Positions 35,795 through 48,400 of a stretch of DNA of 64,000 nt are shown one piece after another; position 1 is the first letter of the stretch, and each line of letters starts with the position of its first letter. The notes under the pieces are model-generated. The model was given only the letters and a program-made list of their open reading frames with translations, had not been told where the DNA came from and did not search any database. The stretch comes from Henckelia pumila. Taxonomy: Eukaryota > Streptophyta > Magnoliopsida > Lamiales > Gesneriaceae. The stretch lies in assembly GCF_033568475.1 (NCBI RefSeq), contig NC_133122.1, positions 162,218,130 to 162,282,129 on the forward strand, read 5' to 3'. The position numbers and the translations under genes are program-made.

Positions 35795-37496
35795 CTTAAT
35801 GAAATACTGAAAAGAAACAGACAATAATCAGTGATTGTTTAATTAATTTACTAAGACATAAATAGGTGAAATTTATTTTATGAATCTCACTCCCACTATT
35901 TTAACAATTTCACTACCCTCTTGTGAAAACGGGAAACTGTTTTCCTTAGTGGAAACATGGAGTCCAATTGACAAACTATGGTCCCGAATAATATCAGCCA
36001 ACCATAATTTTCAAAAGGTAGAGCCCAATTGCTTCCAAAGCAACCTCCACGTTTTTACCTCATGTCCAATAAGGACTCAATAATATGACGCCGTTTATTG
36101 TGACATGTCAAGATGATCCATCAATATTAAGTTGTGATGGACGGTCGCCATGTGGATCCCCCAATAATATGAGCCGATCCCATGGGAGTTCCACCCAACT
36201 TACAACATGTGTCGATCCAATGTACAGCTTTCCGACGAACGGGCCCCCCCAATAATATGAGCCGGACCGTATCCGCGGGTAGCATCTCATACATTGATCG
36301 TTGATGGAAGGTAGGAACATTTAAACAATATTTAAATTTCCTTTATTTATCTTGATATCAATTTTAAATCATATTTAAAATGAGGGATTTTAATTTTGAA
36401 AATTTGTCTCATCATTTAAAATTTTGTATGCTTGCGGGATTCATACAATTTAGTCTAAAACATGCATACAACGATAATATCATATATTATATAGGATGAT
36501 CGATTCCATTTCTAATCGACCCGTGGTTGCCAATCACAAGTCTAAGTCCAATCCTAGGTAATATGCAGGTATGCAATGCAATCCTATTACATTGAGCTTC
36601 CAATTTATATTTCTTCAGTCTTTATTGTCTGCTGGGCCCACCTCCGTCTTCAAATCTTCATCTCCCACTAAGTCTAATGTATTTACAATAAATAACTATG
36701 ACAAGTAGGGGATACATTTCAAGGGGTGGGAACGGGCCATAAACCAGACCCACTTTTATTACATATGACAATTCATATTGGGCCATAAACCAGGCCCATT
36801 AATAAATCCAACAACAATAAAAACAAATGTAAATTCCTAACATACACCTACAAAATTGGTCATGGCAATCGATCATCCTTATCCAATAATATTTAATTCA
36901 AAATTAATTTATTGAATAACATGCAATGGCAATTAAATTTAAAAGGATAAAATCATATTCCATATATAAAATCTTATTTTACATACAAAATCATATTTTA
37001 TCTTTTTATCAAATAAAATCATATTTTACATAAAAAATCCAATTTTATACATAAAATCATATTTTACTCAATATTTCCATAAGATCATATCTTATCATCA
37101 ATTGTAACAAAAATAATTAATTTCATAAAATCTGATTTAACGGATAAAATCTATAAATTTTCCAAAAATTCAAATTTATCCAAAAATCAATTTTAAAATT
37201 TTCGAACTCGAACAATTCGATCCGATGCCTCGTGGACCAATCAAAAACAATTTTCGATTGGACCAAAAATAGAATTTTAACATATTAAAATTTTAATTTA
37301 AAATTAAAATTAAATTTTCCCGGGCCGCCCGGGACGATCCCGGGCGGCCCGCGCCCCAAAAGGGGCTCGGGCCGGGCAGCGATCCAATCGCTGCCCGTGT
37401 TTTGCCCGAAAAAAAAAATTTATTTTGTTTCAAAAACCGAGGCTTAAAAATTTTTTGTACAATCGATTAATTTAATCGCTTGATCTGAGCAACCTG
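35795..37496 (-). other. element C untranslated leader
   Basis: No conserved frame. Shares blocks with A's leader, including the aataatatgagcc words and the GC-rich hairpins. Confidence 0.8.
37321..37397 (-). other. GC-rich leader hairpins of element C
   Basis: Stem 1 is 37321-37334 with 37338-37351 (14 bp, loop cga). Stem 2 is cgggcagcgat 37373-37383 with 37387-37397 (11 bp, loop cca). A ccccaaaagggg palindrome lies between them. About 110-175 nt downstream of the PBS in the element's sense. Confidence 0.75.
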
Positions 37497-37508
37497 GCTC
37501 TGATACCA
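37497..37508 (-). other. primer-binding site of element C
   Basis: TGGTATCAGAGC on the minus strand, one base from the 5' LTR; a perfect initiator-Met tRNA 3'-end complement. Confidence 0.95.
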
Positions 37509-37509
37509 C

Positions 37510-39352
37510 TGTTGGAGAACGGTGATCAGATCAATTGGAATTGATACCCGGTGCAGCGGAAGTTTAAAAATTTTATATGGAACAATTCCATATCATGGGT
37601 ATCAAAACTTTACGATTAAATTGTGCGTGTAAAAATTAAATAACAATTAAATTTTTACCTCCAATCTCGAATCGAGATTACGGACACCAACAGATTACTC
37701 TGCTCTTGTTGTATATCCCAGGAACTAATGGACGAAAAATTCTTCAATCAGGTCCACGAACAAAAATTTAATCCCTCTGATAGATTGCACTAGAAAATCT
37801 ATCAGAAGTTTCTACGAAGAGAATTAACGAATTTGATCCGTTAAACCAGACTGCAAATTCAAAATTCACAGGTTGGATTTTCCCGAGCAGAGAGGGAGGG
37901 GGGCGGCCACTTAGAGAGAAAAAAATCTAGGGTTTTCGAAAATTGTGACCTCTGTTATGTAATTTCTGTACTGCAATAACTTATTTATAATGTGGGCTGC
38001 TAACAGATTAGGGCCCATTAGTCATAAGTTCAAGCCTGACAAGCAAAGCCCGCATGTTCAGAAATTAATATAAAATTCATCGTGACTCAGATTGATAAAC
38101 CAATTTCACCAATGTGCACAGAAACCATTTCTGCATCTTTTAAAGTCAAGATAAATTTTCTGAATCCGAATTCTGTGGTTTCCAAAAATGCCCATCCTTA
38201 TGTCATTTTAGGAAATCTTACTCCCTCTACTCTTAAATAAGAAGTCCCACTTCTTTGTTCATTAAATTTAACTCTTTAAATTTAACTATCTCAACGGGGA
38301 TTAAAAATCCATTACTTGTGTAACCCTCAATGGTTCAGGGATACAGCTAGCCGTGGGCTCACAACTCCTTGTGACTCGGAACAACAATTTCCGACTTGCC
38401 CATCGAATCATGGTAAGAGCGCCTAGCAACATCGCCCCATGATTCCCTAGGTATCACTGATAGTGCCTGCAAGAACCAATAGATTTTGGTTAGCGTACAG
38501 TACGGTCCCTTCATCCATATATCCCGATCGAATCAACAACCATTGGTAAATCGAGAGTCGTTCGAGATTCGATAACTATGCAATACATCTTGAAGATCAA
38601 ATAGTGACATCGCATGTGCTACTAAGAAACCATTTCTTAAAACACATCATGTACTCTGGTCAGAGATTGGTCACACTAATATCTCCTCAGATTGCATAGG
38701 ATATCCACACTAGCAAGTATGTGGTGAATCCTTGACAACAAAGCATCGACTCCTATATGTGTCGTAACTGCACCCAATCCCGACACCTGATGACCCCAAT
38801 AGAGTCAGTAAACGAGTCAAAGTACAGTACTAGCATATAGAGTCTCAATGATGTTTCAAGTAGTAAGGACTAATGGTGTACAACCAAAACCACGGACTTT
38901 ATCCACTCGATAAGTGATAACCACTTGGAAAGTCCGGATAGGGTAGTTCGATCATTCATCGTATGAATATCCATTTGCATGCTTTGAACATCTCTATGTT
39001 CCATACCAATGAAATGTGGTACTCGGCATCGCAAATGCTAGTCTCAATCTCGAGCGATCCTTATCATTATTAACGGACGGCTCAATCGACTAGGAACTGT
39101 TTAGAATATACAGTGACTATAAGATGTGTTTCATGATAGCCATCCCCATGTGCTACCACATCTTACCTACACTATAGTATATTCAAGGTCTTCATCTAAA
39201 CATCTTATAGTATGTCACAACATAATAATATGATAGAAGATAAAGTAAACGCCTTTATAAAAGTGTAAATTATATTAAAGAAAATATTGTTTATACATAG
39301 AGTCATCAAAGCCCTTAGCCACAAGTTGGCTCACCGGGCACCCACTCTTTCA
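37510..39352 (-). repeat. element C 5' LTR, 1843 bp
   Basis: Collinear with 30027-31866. Confidence 0.95.
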
Positions 39353-39357
39353 AATGA

Positions 39358-39699
39358 AACGTGGTACTTGGCATCGCAAATTCTAGTATCGATCTCGAGC
39401 GATCCTTATCCTTATTTGCGGACGGCTCAATTGACTAGGAACTGTTTAGAATATACAGTGTCTATAAGATGTGTTTCATGATAGTGATCTCTCTTTATTC
39501 ACTATCTCATCTTACTTACAGTATAATATATTCAAGGTCTTTATCAAAACAACAATAGTATATCACAATATAACATTATGAAGAAAGATAAAGAAAATGT
39601 CATTAATGAATGTAAATTATATTAAACAAAGATTGTTTACAATAAGAGACTCTCAAAGCTCTTAGCCACAACCTGGCTAGCGGGGTATCAACTCTTTCA
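39358..39699 (-). repeat. element A 5' LTR, piece 3
   Basis: Resumes after the second aatga and ends ACTCTTTCA, followed by the agttc duplication (39700-39704). Confidence 0.93.
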
Positions 39700-40377
39700 A
39701 GTTCAACATCACTCATAAAATACCCATATTAAAGATAATCATATCTAAGAATTGAACTCACGCATAAACAATTTTATAAATGGCTTGCAAAAAAAAACTA
39801 AATTAACATATTAATCAATGTTACTGTTGATTCTTGGACATTGAAGAAGAATAAATCTCCAACAATTTGGGGCGAGAAATAGTCCCGGACTCCCTTCTTC
39901 CTCTTTTGCAAGACTAGCAGACTACTTTCCAAAAGTAAAACATAAGGCAACCCAAAGGAAAAAATCAAGAATACCAACATGGTGAATCCTTCACCGACTA
40001 TGTAAAGTAAGAGAATAAACAACAAATAAATCCTATTCAAAATAACTCGAAAAAAAATACTGGAGAATGGGAAGAAAACATATTAATCATTGGTTTGCAT
40101 CTACCAAGTTCCAACTAAGACTCTCGAATAAAACGAACTGAAATACCAGTGATACAATTTACTAAACCAAGGTTACAATGTTCAAAACACCAAAATTGAG
40201 ACAAAACTACCAAAAAAAAAAAAGCAATCAACTTTGAGAGAAACGGTGAAATAAACGAAACCCCCTCAAGCTCGTTGGAACTGATGAAGCTGAGAGAAAA
40301 TGAAACAAAACAAAACCTGGATCGAATTGCAGTCAATTTCAATAGCTAACATGGTGGCCTGAAGCTGAGACATCAGC
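39700..40377. other. short pre-insertion sequence between elements A and D
   Basis: Not recognised. On the minus strand a frame (39798-40040) encodes 80 residues with a hydrophobic stretch (LLFILLLYIVGEGFTMLV) but no family features. A possible exon end reads ...NSIQ|GT with the donor at about 40315. The sequence continues across element D at 59060. Confidence 0.4.
40373..40377. repeat. target-site duplication of element D (tcagc)
   Basis: tcagc here and at 59055-59059, directly outside the TG...CA termini. Confidence 0.9.
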
Positions 40378-42804
40378 TGTGAGACCCCAGGTGCCACGAA
40401 CAAATCGACAATGCAAAACTGATCCGAATTTTTTTTTTAAATAGGAACTCTTAATATATTTTTAGAAGTTCAAAAATACCATAAACATGAATTTAGGAAA
40501 TAAGGAATCATATTTGAAAAATCCAAGTCGAAGCTAAGGCGCTGCAATGCATAAAATATAGAGCTGGGGCGCTAGACTAGAGCCGTCTAGCGCTGGAGTG
40601 CCTACAATACAGTGCTGGGGCACCAAACTATCGTATTTCCGGATCACTGAGGCGCTGGAGCACAGCCAAGTGGCGCTAAGGTGCTAAACCTTTGAATTAC
40701 GGGCGCTGGAGCGCTTACAATAGGCGTTGGGGCGCTATGCTTTGGATCTGCTACACTAAAATACTTCAGTTGTAGCTCAAAGATGCTACTGGTTCGAAAT
40801 CTTAAATGCAGAATCTGAAAAGTGATAAACATAAAAGTTGTAGATTTTTGTCTTGGCTTTCCAATGCCACCAACTTCACTATAATCGGAATTTTTAGTGA
40901 AAATTAATGCTCATTCATCCAAGATGTGTCAGTGCAGAAATATTTGGAAACAATCGACACACTTCGGGTAATTTTGACCAAACTTTCAAACGAAAACCCA
41001 GAATGACTCAAACTTGATACATGGTCCATTCTAAAATTTCAAATGAGTTTAAAAATCACAATCAATAGGAAAATATAACAATACTTGACAATGGAAAAAT
41101 ATCCAACATTGCCCTAAAGAAAACCCCAACATAACAAGCTAAGACCCGGAGTACCACTTCTATACTTGAACCCAAACTCTGATGACCTCCGATTACTTGG
41201 CCTTGATTCACCTGTTGCAATGCATACACATAAAACAAAGCAACAGCCGGATAAACTGGTAAGTATAAAACCCAGTATGAACAGCGGAATAATATAAATC
41301 AAATATAACAATTACAACACATTTTAAAGTATGTCGTGCTTTCATGAAATGCATGCTCAATAAAATGTTGGCTTCCAAACTATGGATATCAATCATCGAG
41401 GTTCGTATCCGACCCCGGAATCGAGATTCACATTAAATTCTCGGCAATAGGGATCCCAAAACGAGGAAAAGACAACACAATCATCACCACCTACCCTACC
41501 ACTCGGGGTGGTGTGTTGGGTTTCTTAACCCTGGACTTTGGCACCGCTATATAAAGTATGCTGAAATACAGGAAGCCTATGCTGCAACCTGACCCACTCG
41601 TATATAGGCCCAAAACGTCCGCTTACTGTTTGCTTTCTCAAACTGAAATAAATCAGGCTCAATATGTATGAGATGATGCAATAATGTAACAATAGCTTGC
41701 TCTCGCTATTTCCAATATCATAACACTTGCTTGCTACTGTTGCACGTTAAAAAAAATCATCTCAAAGCATGCAATACATATTCGATTCAAATAATAGCAT
41801 GAAATCAATATTAAAACGAAGAGCCATTAATTAGTACATGCAATTCAATCAACTGCAATGAATCGAATAAAAACAATCAATGGCAAACAAACAAGTAAAG
41901 TGTGTGATTTACGGGCTCGAGAATCAAACTCGTCTCGAGTGCTCAATCCCCAATGATTCATCGCTTGCTCATACCTTCAAGAACAACTCAGTAGTGTTCA
42001 AATCCGCAGGCTCGATCAAATTCTCAACAAATCGAATTCTTGCAACTCGAATTTGATAAACTCCAAATCAAAACTGAAAAATGAATAATAATTCATCAAT
42101 GTCATTCTTTTATATTATTCTAACTTCATCCCAAATGTATTCCCAACGTTTACAACTCCATTTCCATTTCAAAAATCGAACCGACGGCACAAGAATTCAA
42201 AACTTATATTTCCATAAGTATCAACACCATTTTTGCATCATATTAAACTCAATATCATTGTAAATCCATCCCCAAAATTTCGAATATAGGGATCCTTTCA
42301 AACGTGATTTTCCAAAAAATCATCCAAAAATTGAAAACATGTCCAAACGATGGTATTTTCACAAACCGTCTTAGATATACCATCTCTATTAACTCGAGAA
42401 CATGTTCATCAAATATATTCTCGAATCCAACAACACCCAAAAATTTCGAACTTGATATAATTTAATAAAACTTACGTAGAAACGTATCCCTCGTCGTAAG
42501 GATTTCGAAACCGTATTTATTTTTTAAATCTACCGACCGGATGGTGTCGGATCGGAGCTTGAAGCGACACGTTAATGGCTTCCTTCTTCCTTCTCTCTTC
42601 TCCCGGTAGGTGATAATGAAGATGATATGATACATACACATATGCATATACCAACTTATAATTAATGAAATTATTAAATATCTCTAAATTGCAATTTAGT
42701 CCTTTAAGCTTTCAAACTTTAAATTCAGTCCTTAAATTTCTGAAACTTCGAATTTAAATCTAAATTTTGTATATTTTCAAATTAAATATTTTTGGGGCAT
42801 TACA
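40378..42804 (-). repeat. element D 3' LTR, 2427 bp
   Basis: TGTGAGACCCCAGG ... GGCATTACA. It contains a GCGCT-rich repeat at about 40535-40740. Confidence 0.93.
40535..40740. repeat. degenerate GGCGCTGGGGCGCT-type minisatellite in D LTR
   Basis: Repeated words ggcgctg, tggggcgcta and tggagcgct, about ten in 200 bp. The other D LTR has the same region at 56826-57005 with a deletion. Confidence 0.85.
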
Positions 42805-42817
42805 ATTCCTCCTCTCT
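42805..42817 (-). other. polypurine tract of element D
   Basis: AGAGAGGAGGAAT-type purine run on the minus strand next to the 3' LTR. Confidence 0.75.
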
Positions 42818-42889
42818 AATAAAAGATTTCGTCCTTCAAATCTCAGTTACAACTCAATACTTTCAATATGGACTTAATTACAATAAAAC

Positions 42890-43515
42890 AAATTTCAAAC
42901 AAAAATCTCGGGATATTTTTGTCTCATATCTTGCTCTAACCCCTAAGTTGCTTCTTCAACACTGTGTCTACTCCACTGTACTTTAACCAATTGAACTGAC
43001 TTGTTTCTAAGCTATTTATCCTTTTTGTCAAGAATTTGAATCGGTCATTCAAAGTAGCTTAAAGTCTCATCCAATTCTGCCTCATCAGGTTGAAGTACAT
43101 GGGAAGAATCTGGCTGATACTTTCTCAACATAGACACTTGGAATACATCATGTATACCTGCTAGAGCTGGAGGAAGAGCTAATCTGTAAGAAAGATCGCC
43201 GATTCTGTCTAGAATCTCATATGGCCCAATATATCTCGGTGACAACTTACCCCTCTTTCCAAAAAATATTGTACCTCAGAAGAGAGATATCTTCAAGAAT
43301 ACACGATCACGTTGTTCAAAACTTAGAGGTCTTCGCCTCACATTAGCATATTTGGCCTGTCTATCTTGTGATGCTTTCATTCTAGACTGAATCAACTTCA
43401 CTTTTTCTGCCATCTCCTTGGTCATGTCAGGCCCAGTAACTGGTGCTTCTGAAAGATCATCCCAAAACAATGGAGATCTGTATTTCCTACCATATAACGC
43501 TTCAAAAGGAGTCAT
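42890..43515 (-). pseudogene. element D integrase C-terminus and chromodomain
   Basis: 43276-43515 carries TPFEALYGRKYRSPLFW; 43045-43245 carries SPRYIGPYEILDRIGDLSYR and FQVSMLRKYQPDSSHVL. Reading on to about 42890 in the same frame gives PIQILDKKDK, QLVKVQWSRHSVEEAT and DMRQKYPEIF, a chromodomain with two or three stops. In this family the chromodomain steers insertion into marked chromatin. Confidence 0.88.
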
Positions 43516-44535
43516 CTCAATACTTGCCTGATAGTTGTTATTATAGGAAAACTCAACAAGTGGTAAAGAATCCTACCAATTGGTACCAAAATCAAGTACA
43601 ACAGCTCTCAACATATCCTTTAGAGTCTAGATAGTCCGCTTTGACTGTCCATTGGTCTGAGGATGGTACGCCGTACTCAAATGCAAATGAGTACCTAGAG
43701 CTTCCTGCAAACTGTGCCAAAAGTGCGAAGTGAAACGAGGATCTCTATCGGACACAATAGACTTCGGCACACCATGCAATCTCACGACATCTCTGACATA
43801 AATACTAGCCATTTGATCATGTCGGTATGTCATTTGATAAGGAATAAAGCAAGCAGACTTCGTAAGTCTGTCCACAACTACCCAGATTGCATCGCAACCC
43901 CTCGAGGATCTTGGTAGTTTAGTGACAAAATCCATGGTGATATGATCTCATTTCCACTCTGGAACTGCTAAACTGTGCAATAGACCACCTGGTCGCTTTC
44001 TTTCTACTTTCACTTGCTGACAGTTTAGGCATCGGAATACAAATTCTATCACATCTGTTTTCATCTTTTTCCACCAAAATTGACCTTTCAAGTCATTATA
44101 CATTTTTCAGCTACCAGGGTGGAAACTAAACTTACTACAATGTGCCTCCTTTAGAATCTGTTGTCTCAATTCAGAGACATCTGGCACAACGATGCGATTA
44201 TTCACAAACAAAATTCCATCATCACTGATCTGATATTCTGATTGATGTCCAGATCTAACTTTCTCTACTGAACTCTGAATGTTCTGATCGGATTTCTGCG
44301 CTTCTTTAATTCTCATAAACAATTCTGGTTCAGCTTGGATTGCAAAAATCCTGATCGACTGAACATCCGTCTCGAAATTTAAACCAAAAGTGCAGCAATC
44401 CTCAATTAATTTAGATACACCCATCGTAGACAAGGACAAATCGCATACCTTTCTACTTAGGGAATCGGCAGCTGCGTTAGACTTTCCTGGATAATACTTA
44501 ATCTCACAGTCAAATCTTTCAGTAAGTATAGCCAA
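43516..44535 (-). pseudogene. element D integrase core, disrupted
   Basis: 43627-43935 has the first Asp region (CDAIWVVVDRLTKSACF) and second (SIVSDRDPRFTSHFW). The third position reads HPQTNGQSKRTI, where the family has Glu: a Lys codon replaces the catalytic Glu. 44107-44535 covers the end of RNase H and the integrase N-terminal zinc region. Stops and frame changes lie between the pieces. Confidence 0.88.
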
Positions 44536-45495
44536 CGTCTCTGCCTCATATTCAGTTCAGCTTGAGAAATCAGATATTTCAAACTTTTATGGTCAGAGAA
44601 TATTTCAAAGGTCTCACCGTACAAATAATGTCGCCAAATCTTTAGAGAAAAGACAATGGCTGCAAGCTCAAGATCATGTACGGGATATCGGGTCTCATGT
44701 GGCTTCAATTGTCTTGATGCATAGGCTATTACATGGCCTCTCTGCATAAGCACACAACCCAAACCTCTGTGAGACGCATCACAATAAACAACAAAACCAT
44801 CTGTACCTGATGGAATAGTCAATACAGGAGCACTGGTCAGTCTCTTCTTTAACTCAACAAAGTTATTCTCACAGGCATCTGTCCACATACGGAGCATTCT
44901 TCTGGGTTAATTGGGTAATCGACTTCGTAATGCTGGAAAATCCTTCAATAAATCTTCGATAATACCCTGCTAAACCCATAAAACTACGTATTTCAGGAAC
45001 AGAAGTAGGTCTAGGCCAGTTCATCACCGCTTCAACCTTACTAGGATCAACTGCAATCCCATCTCCTGAAGTAACATGGCCAAGAAATACAACTCTGTCC
45101 AACCAAAACTCACACTTGGACAACTTGGCATACAATTGCTCAGTTCTCAAAATCTGTAAAATAATCCTCAAATGCTCTGCATGTTCAGTCTCATTCTGAG
45201 AATAGATCAAAAATATCATCGATAAATATCACTACGAACTCGTCAACATACTTCTGAAAAATTTTGTTCATTAAGTCCATGAATACATCAGGAGCATTCG
45301 TCACTCCAAAAGACATAATCAGGAATTCAAAATGCCCATACCTGGTTCTAAATGTGGTCTTGGGCACATCTGCTTCTTTGACCCTCACTTGATGGTATCC
45401 AGATTGCTAATCAATCTTCGAATAGATGAAAAAACCCTGCAATTGATCAAATAGATCATCTATTCGAGGCAAAGGGTACTTATTCTTTACCGTGG
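44536..45495 (-). pseudogene. element D RT C-terminal half and RNase H (left copy)
   Basis: 45191-45388 has RT palm residues ([23 protein letters not shown]). 44869-45219 has [14 protein letters not shown] and [16 protein letters not shown]. 44457-44897 has RNase H ([40 protein letters not shown]). A one-base insertion after the FIDDI motif shifts frame (ATTTTTG at about 45210). It ends at cgtgg, where element E enters. Confidence 0.9.
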
Positions 45496-48400
45496 TGAAA
45501 CGACCCCAACTGTACTTTAAATAATAATTAAATAAAAATACGGGGTTTTAAAAATTTTCGACATGACCTAACTAATTATAACACAACCCACCTGTCACAG
45601 ACAACAAATTTAAAAGAAAAGAAAACAACCGACAACACTAAATAAACTGGACCGAGAAAAGAACGAGCACCCAAGAAATAATTTCGATAATCAAACAACC
45701 AAAGGTTGAATAATTTAATATTTACATAATAATATACTTACAATAAATCCTTACACCATATTTGTCCAAACAACAAAATAAATAGCTATAAAGTGTTTAA
45801 AATAAACTTCTGCGGAAGACTAGAATAGGTCGGAGGGATGTGCCGTGCCCGCATCACAATCCACTCGATAGTCTTGCACCTCGATCTCAATGATAATTTA
45901 TACCTGCACCAAGTAGATGTAGTGAGCCTAGGGGCTCAACAAGAATATGGGAGAAATAACGAGTACTACATAAATACATGCACATGCAGATTAAAAATAG
46001 CTTGATAATAAAATACTTTTTGCCCTTAATTTGAATAAATGATCTCTAAAGGAAAGAAGTGAACATAAATGAATCATATGCATGGCTAAGTCAAATATAA
46101 TCACCGTAACTGAATAAACTATACTGAAACATAGTCATAAATATTTGAACTTAGATCCATGGATTGTGACTCTGTGATTTCGATCATGATCATGGCTGCA
46201 GTGCACTATGCCGCAAGGAGGTCAGGTATTTCCCAACCCATCTTGCCCATACTTGGTAAGGGAGGCCAAGATTTCTCTCAACCCCACACATACACGTAAA
46301 TAATTGGTAAGGGAGGCCAAAACGTCTCTCAGCCCCACACATACAATTCAGGTGGTAAGGTAGGCCAGAACGTCTCCTAACCCCACACATACACGTCAAT
46401 AAATATAGTCACAATCATCTCACTTCGTTCGTAAAAAAAATAATTTTCCTTTCTTTCTTGAATATAGTACTTAGCATGCATATGTAAATATAACGTACGT
46501 GTAAATATTAAACGATAATCATGCATATGACTCACACATGGATAACCGAGATGGTGATTTAGGAGACAAACCAAAGGATGGAAAACTAAACCATAATTTA
46601 GCACTTAAGACAATTCAAGAGGTTCGCCCGTAAAATTTGTAACTTGCTCGATTCTTATTCAAAAAAGATTCTGCTTGAAACCACGACTCCCTCACACTTA
46701 GAACTAAACATAGAAGTGATCCTCGATGTATTATTCCCATCCAATCATGCTATAGAAATTTATTTCTGGACAGCAGCCCCTTTAAGTCCAAAAATCTGCA
46801 CCTAGACCTTCGTAAGCTTATAACCCTACCAAAATTTAACTGAATTAAATTCCACTTGAACCGACATATTTCAAACATCTTAGACTAATTCTAGACCTGA
46901 GCCCTTATCCAAATTATGATTTTAATCCCGTTTTAAAAACTCATTTCCGGGCAGCTCAAACACTAAAAGAAATCTGCTCACATACTCTAGTCCATTCCCC
47001 CTCCTAAGCCTTGACCATTGGACTCCCTTTTATCCCAGCCTATAAAACCAGACCAAGACCACATTCTAGACTCACTCGAACCACTGAAACCAGTCCCTTC
47101 TTCAGCCTATCACAACTCGCACATCGACACCTAACCTGCCCCCAAAACCGAAGCCAACATGACCCAACTTCGATAGCCTTTCACCTCCAATTTTCTAGCT
47201 ATATCCCAACACACCTAAGTGCTACCATGTGAACTATATTTTACCCATGGTAGCCCATAATCCACCATCCAAATCAACACAAACAAGATCATGAAATTTT
47301 CGAACCAACATGCTATAAAAGAATCTAACATTTTCGAAATACATGGCATAAATCTTTGAATAAAACGTGAACTGCCTAGTACCATTTCAAACTCATTTCC
47401 AATCCAATCTTCATCAAGAAACCATAACTTCATGTTTTCTCAAGCATGAATGAATGGCAAATCACTGCAGAAAAATGAAAAGAAATCAAACAGGGCACTA
47501 AAAGAATTGTTTTCTAAAATTTGAGATGCTAACACATAATTTTAAACACAATGCATAATAATCCACTTGATAAGAGAAAGGAGCCCATATCCTTGCCTTA
47601 GCTACCAAAAAACATCTGAAGAAATGAAGGCTGGAGCGAGCTATGGCCGATCGAAGGGGAGCTGGAAATCGATTCTGCAAGCTTCACGAGCTGAAGCCGA
47701 GCTCAGGGAAGAGAAAGCAAATTTGACCAGCTCGCCGGAGAAGAAGATAAGGAGAGCTGATGCGGCCGAACTTGGAGGAGAAATGGATATGGGAACCCGA
47801 TGGCTGCAAGGCGTGAGAGAAAGTAGGGGAATGTCGTGAAGTGTGAGTGTGTGTTTGGCGTGAGTTGTGTGTGTGATTTAGGGGTTAGGGTTATGTATTA
47901 AAATTGAGTGTGTAGGAGAAAAAAAGCTATGCACTTTTAAAAAGTGTCAATCCCAAATAGCAACTAGGTCCATAAATTAAATTGCATTAAATAAAACACA
48001 AGCTTGAAAATCCAAAAATTACATACTTTAAATATTATGATGTCACGTTAATGAGTAAAATATTTAAATAATAAGCAGAGCGATTAAAATAATTTAAACA
48101 GACTAAACTAATGTTTAAAAGAAATTTGAATAGATACACAGGAGAAAAGTAAAAATCTTTAAAATGATTTGAACAATAATAATAATTAAAAAAAAGATTT
48201 AAATAAATAAGCTAGACATTTAAAATAATTTAAAGTAATTTAAAATAACTAACCGCTAAACTTAGGTTATTTAAAATAAATAAGTTGGACACTCAAAATT
48301 ATTTAAACAAATAAGCTAAATAGTTAAAATCTTTTAATTGAATAAATTAAACAATTAAAATCATTTAAATATGCAAAGCTTAAACTTTTAAAATATTAAA

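Larger units (their letters stand above)
30027..39352 (-). mobile_element. Copia element C, complete structure
   Basis: 9326 bp with LTRs of 1840 and 1843 bp (TGTTGGAGAACGG ... ACTCTTTCA), a perfect initiator-Met PBS, a polypurine tract and one gag-pol region with few breaks. Its coding part is closely similar to A's, so they are sister families. The LTR starts differ but the ends agree. It sits inside A's 5' LTR, so it is younger than A. Confidence 0.95.
13367..39699 (-). mobile_element. Copia element A, split by elements B and C
   Basis: It starts TGTTGG and ends CTTTCA, with agttc on both flanks. The coding strand is minus, so the window-right LTR is its 5' LTR. Parts: 3' LTR 13367-15263; internal 15264-21143; 5' LTR in three pieces 21144-22354, 29649-30026 and 39358-39699. 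Without B and C it is about 9.7 kb. LTRs of about 1.9 kb, an initiator-Met-type PBS and domain order gag-PR-INT-RT-RH point to Copia, perhaps the Angela lineage (lineage is inference). Confidence 0.93.

Noticed and set aside
39798..40040. 80-codon hydrophobic minus-strand frame
   Set aside because: No recognised family and short; kept only as a note in the intergenic entry.
47567..47839. 90-codon plus-strand frame in LTR E
   Set aside because: Lies inside the LTR, opposite to the element's coding strand, no family features; a related frame is not kept in LTR F.
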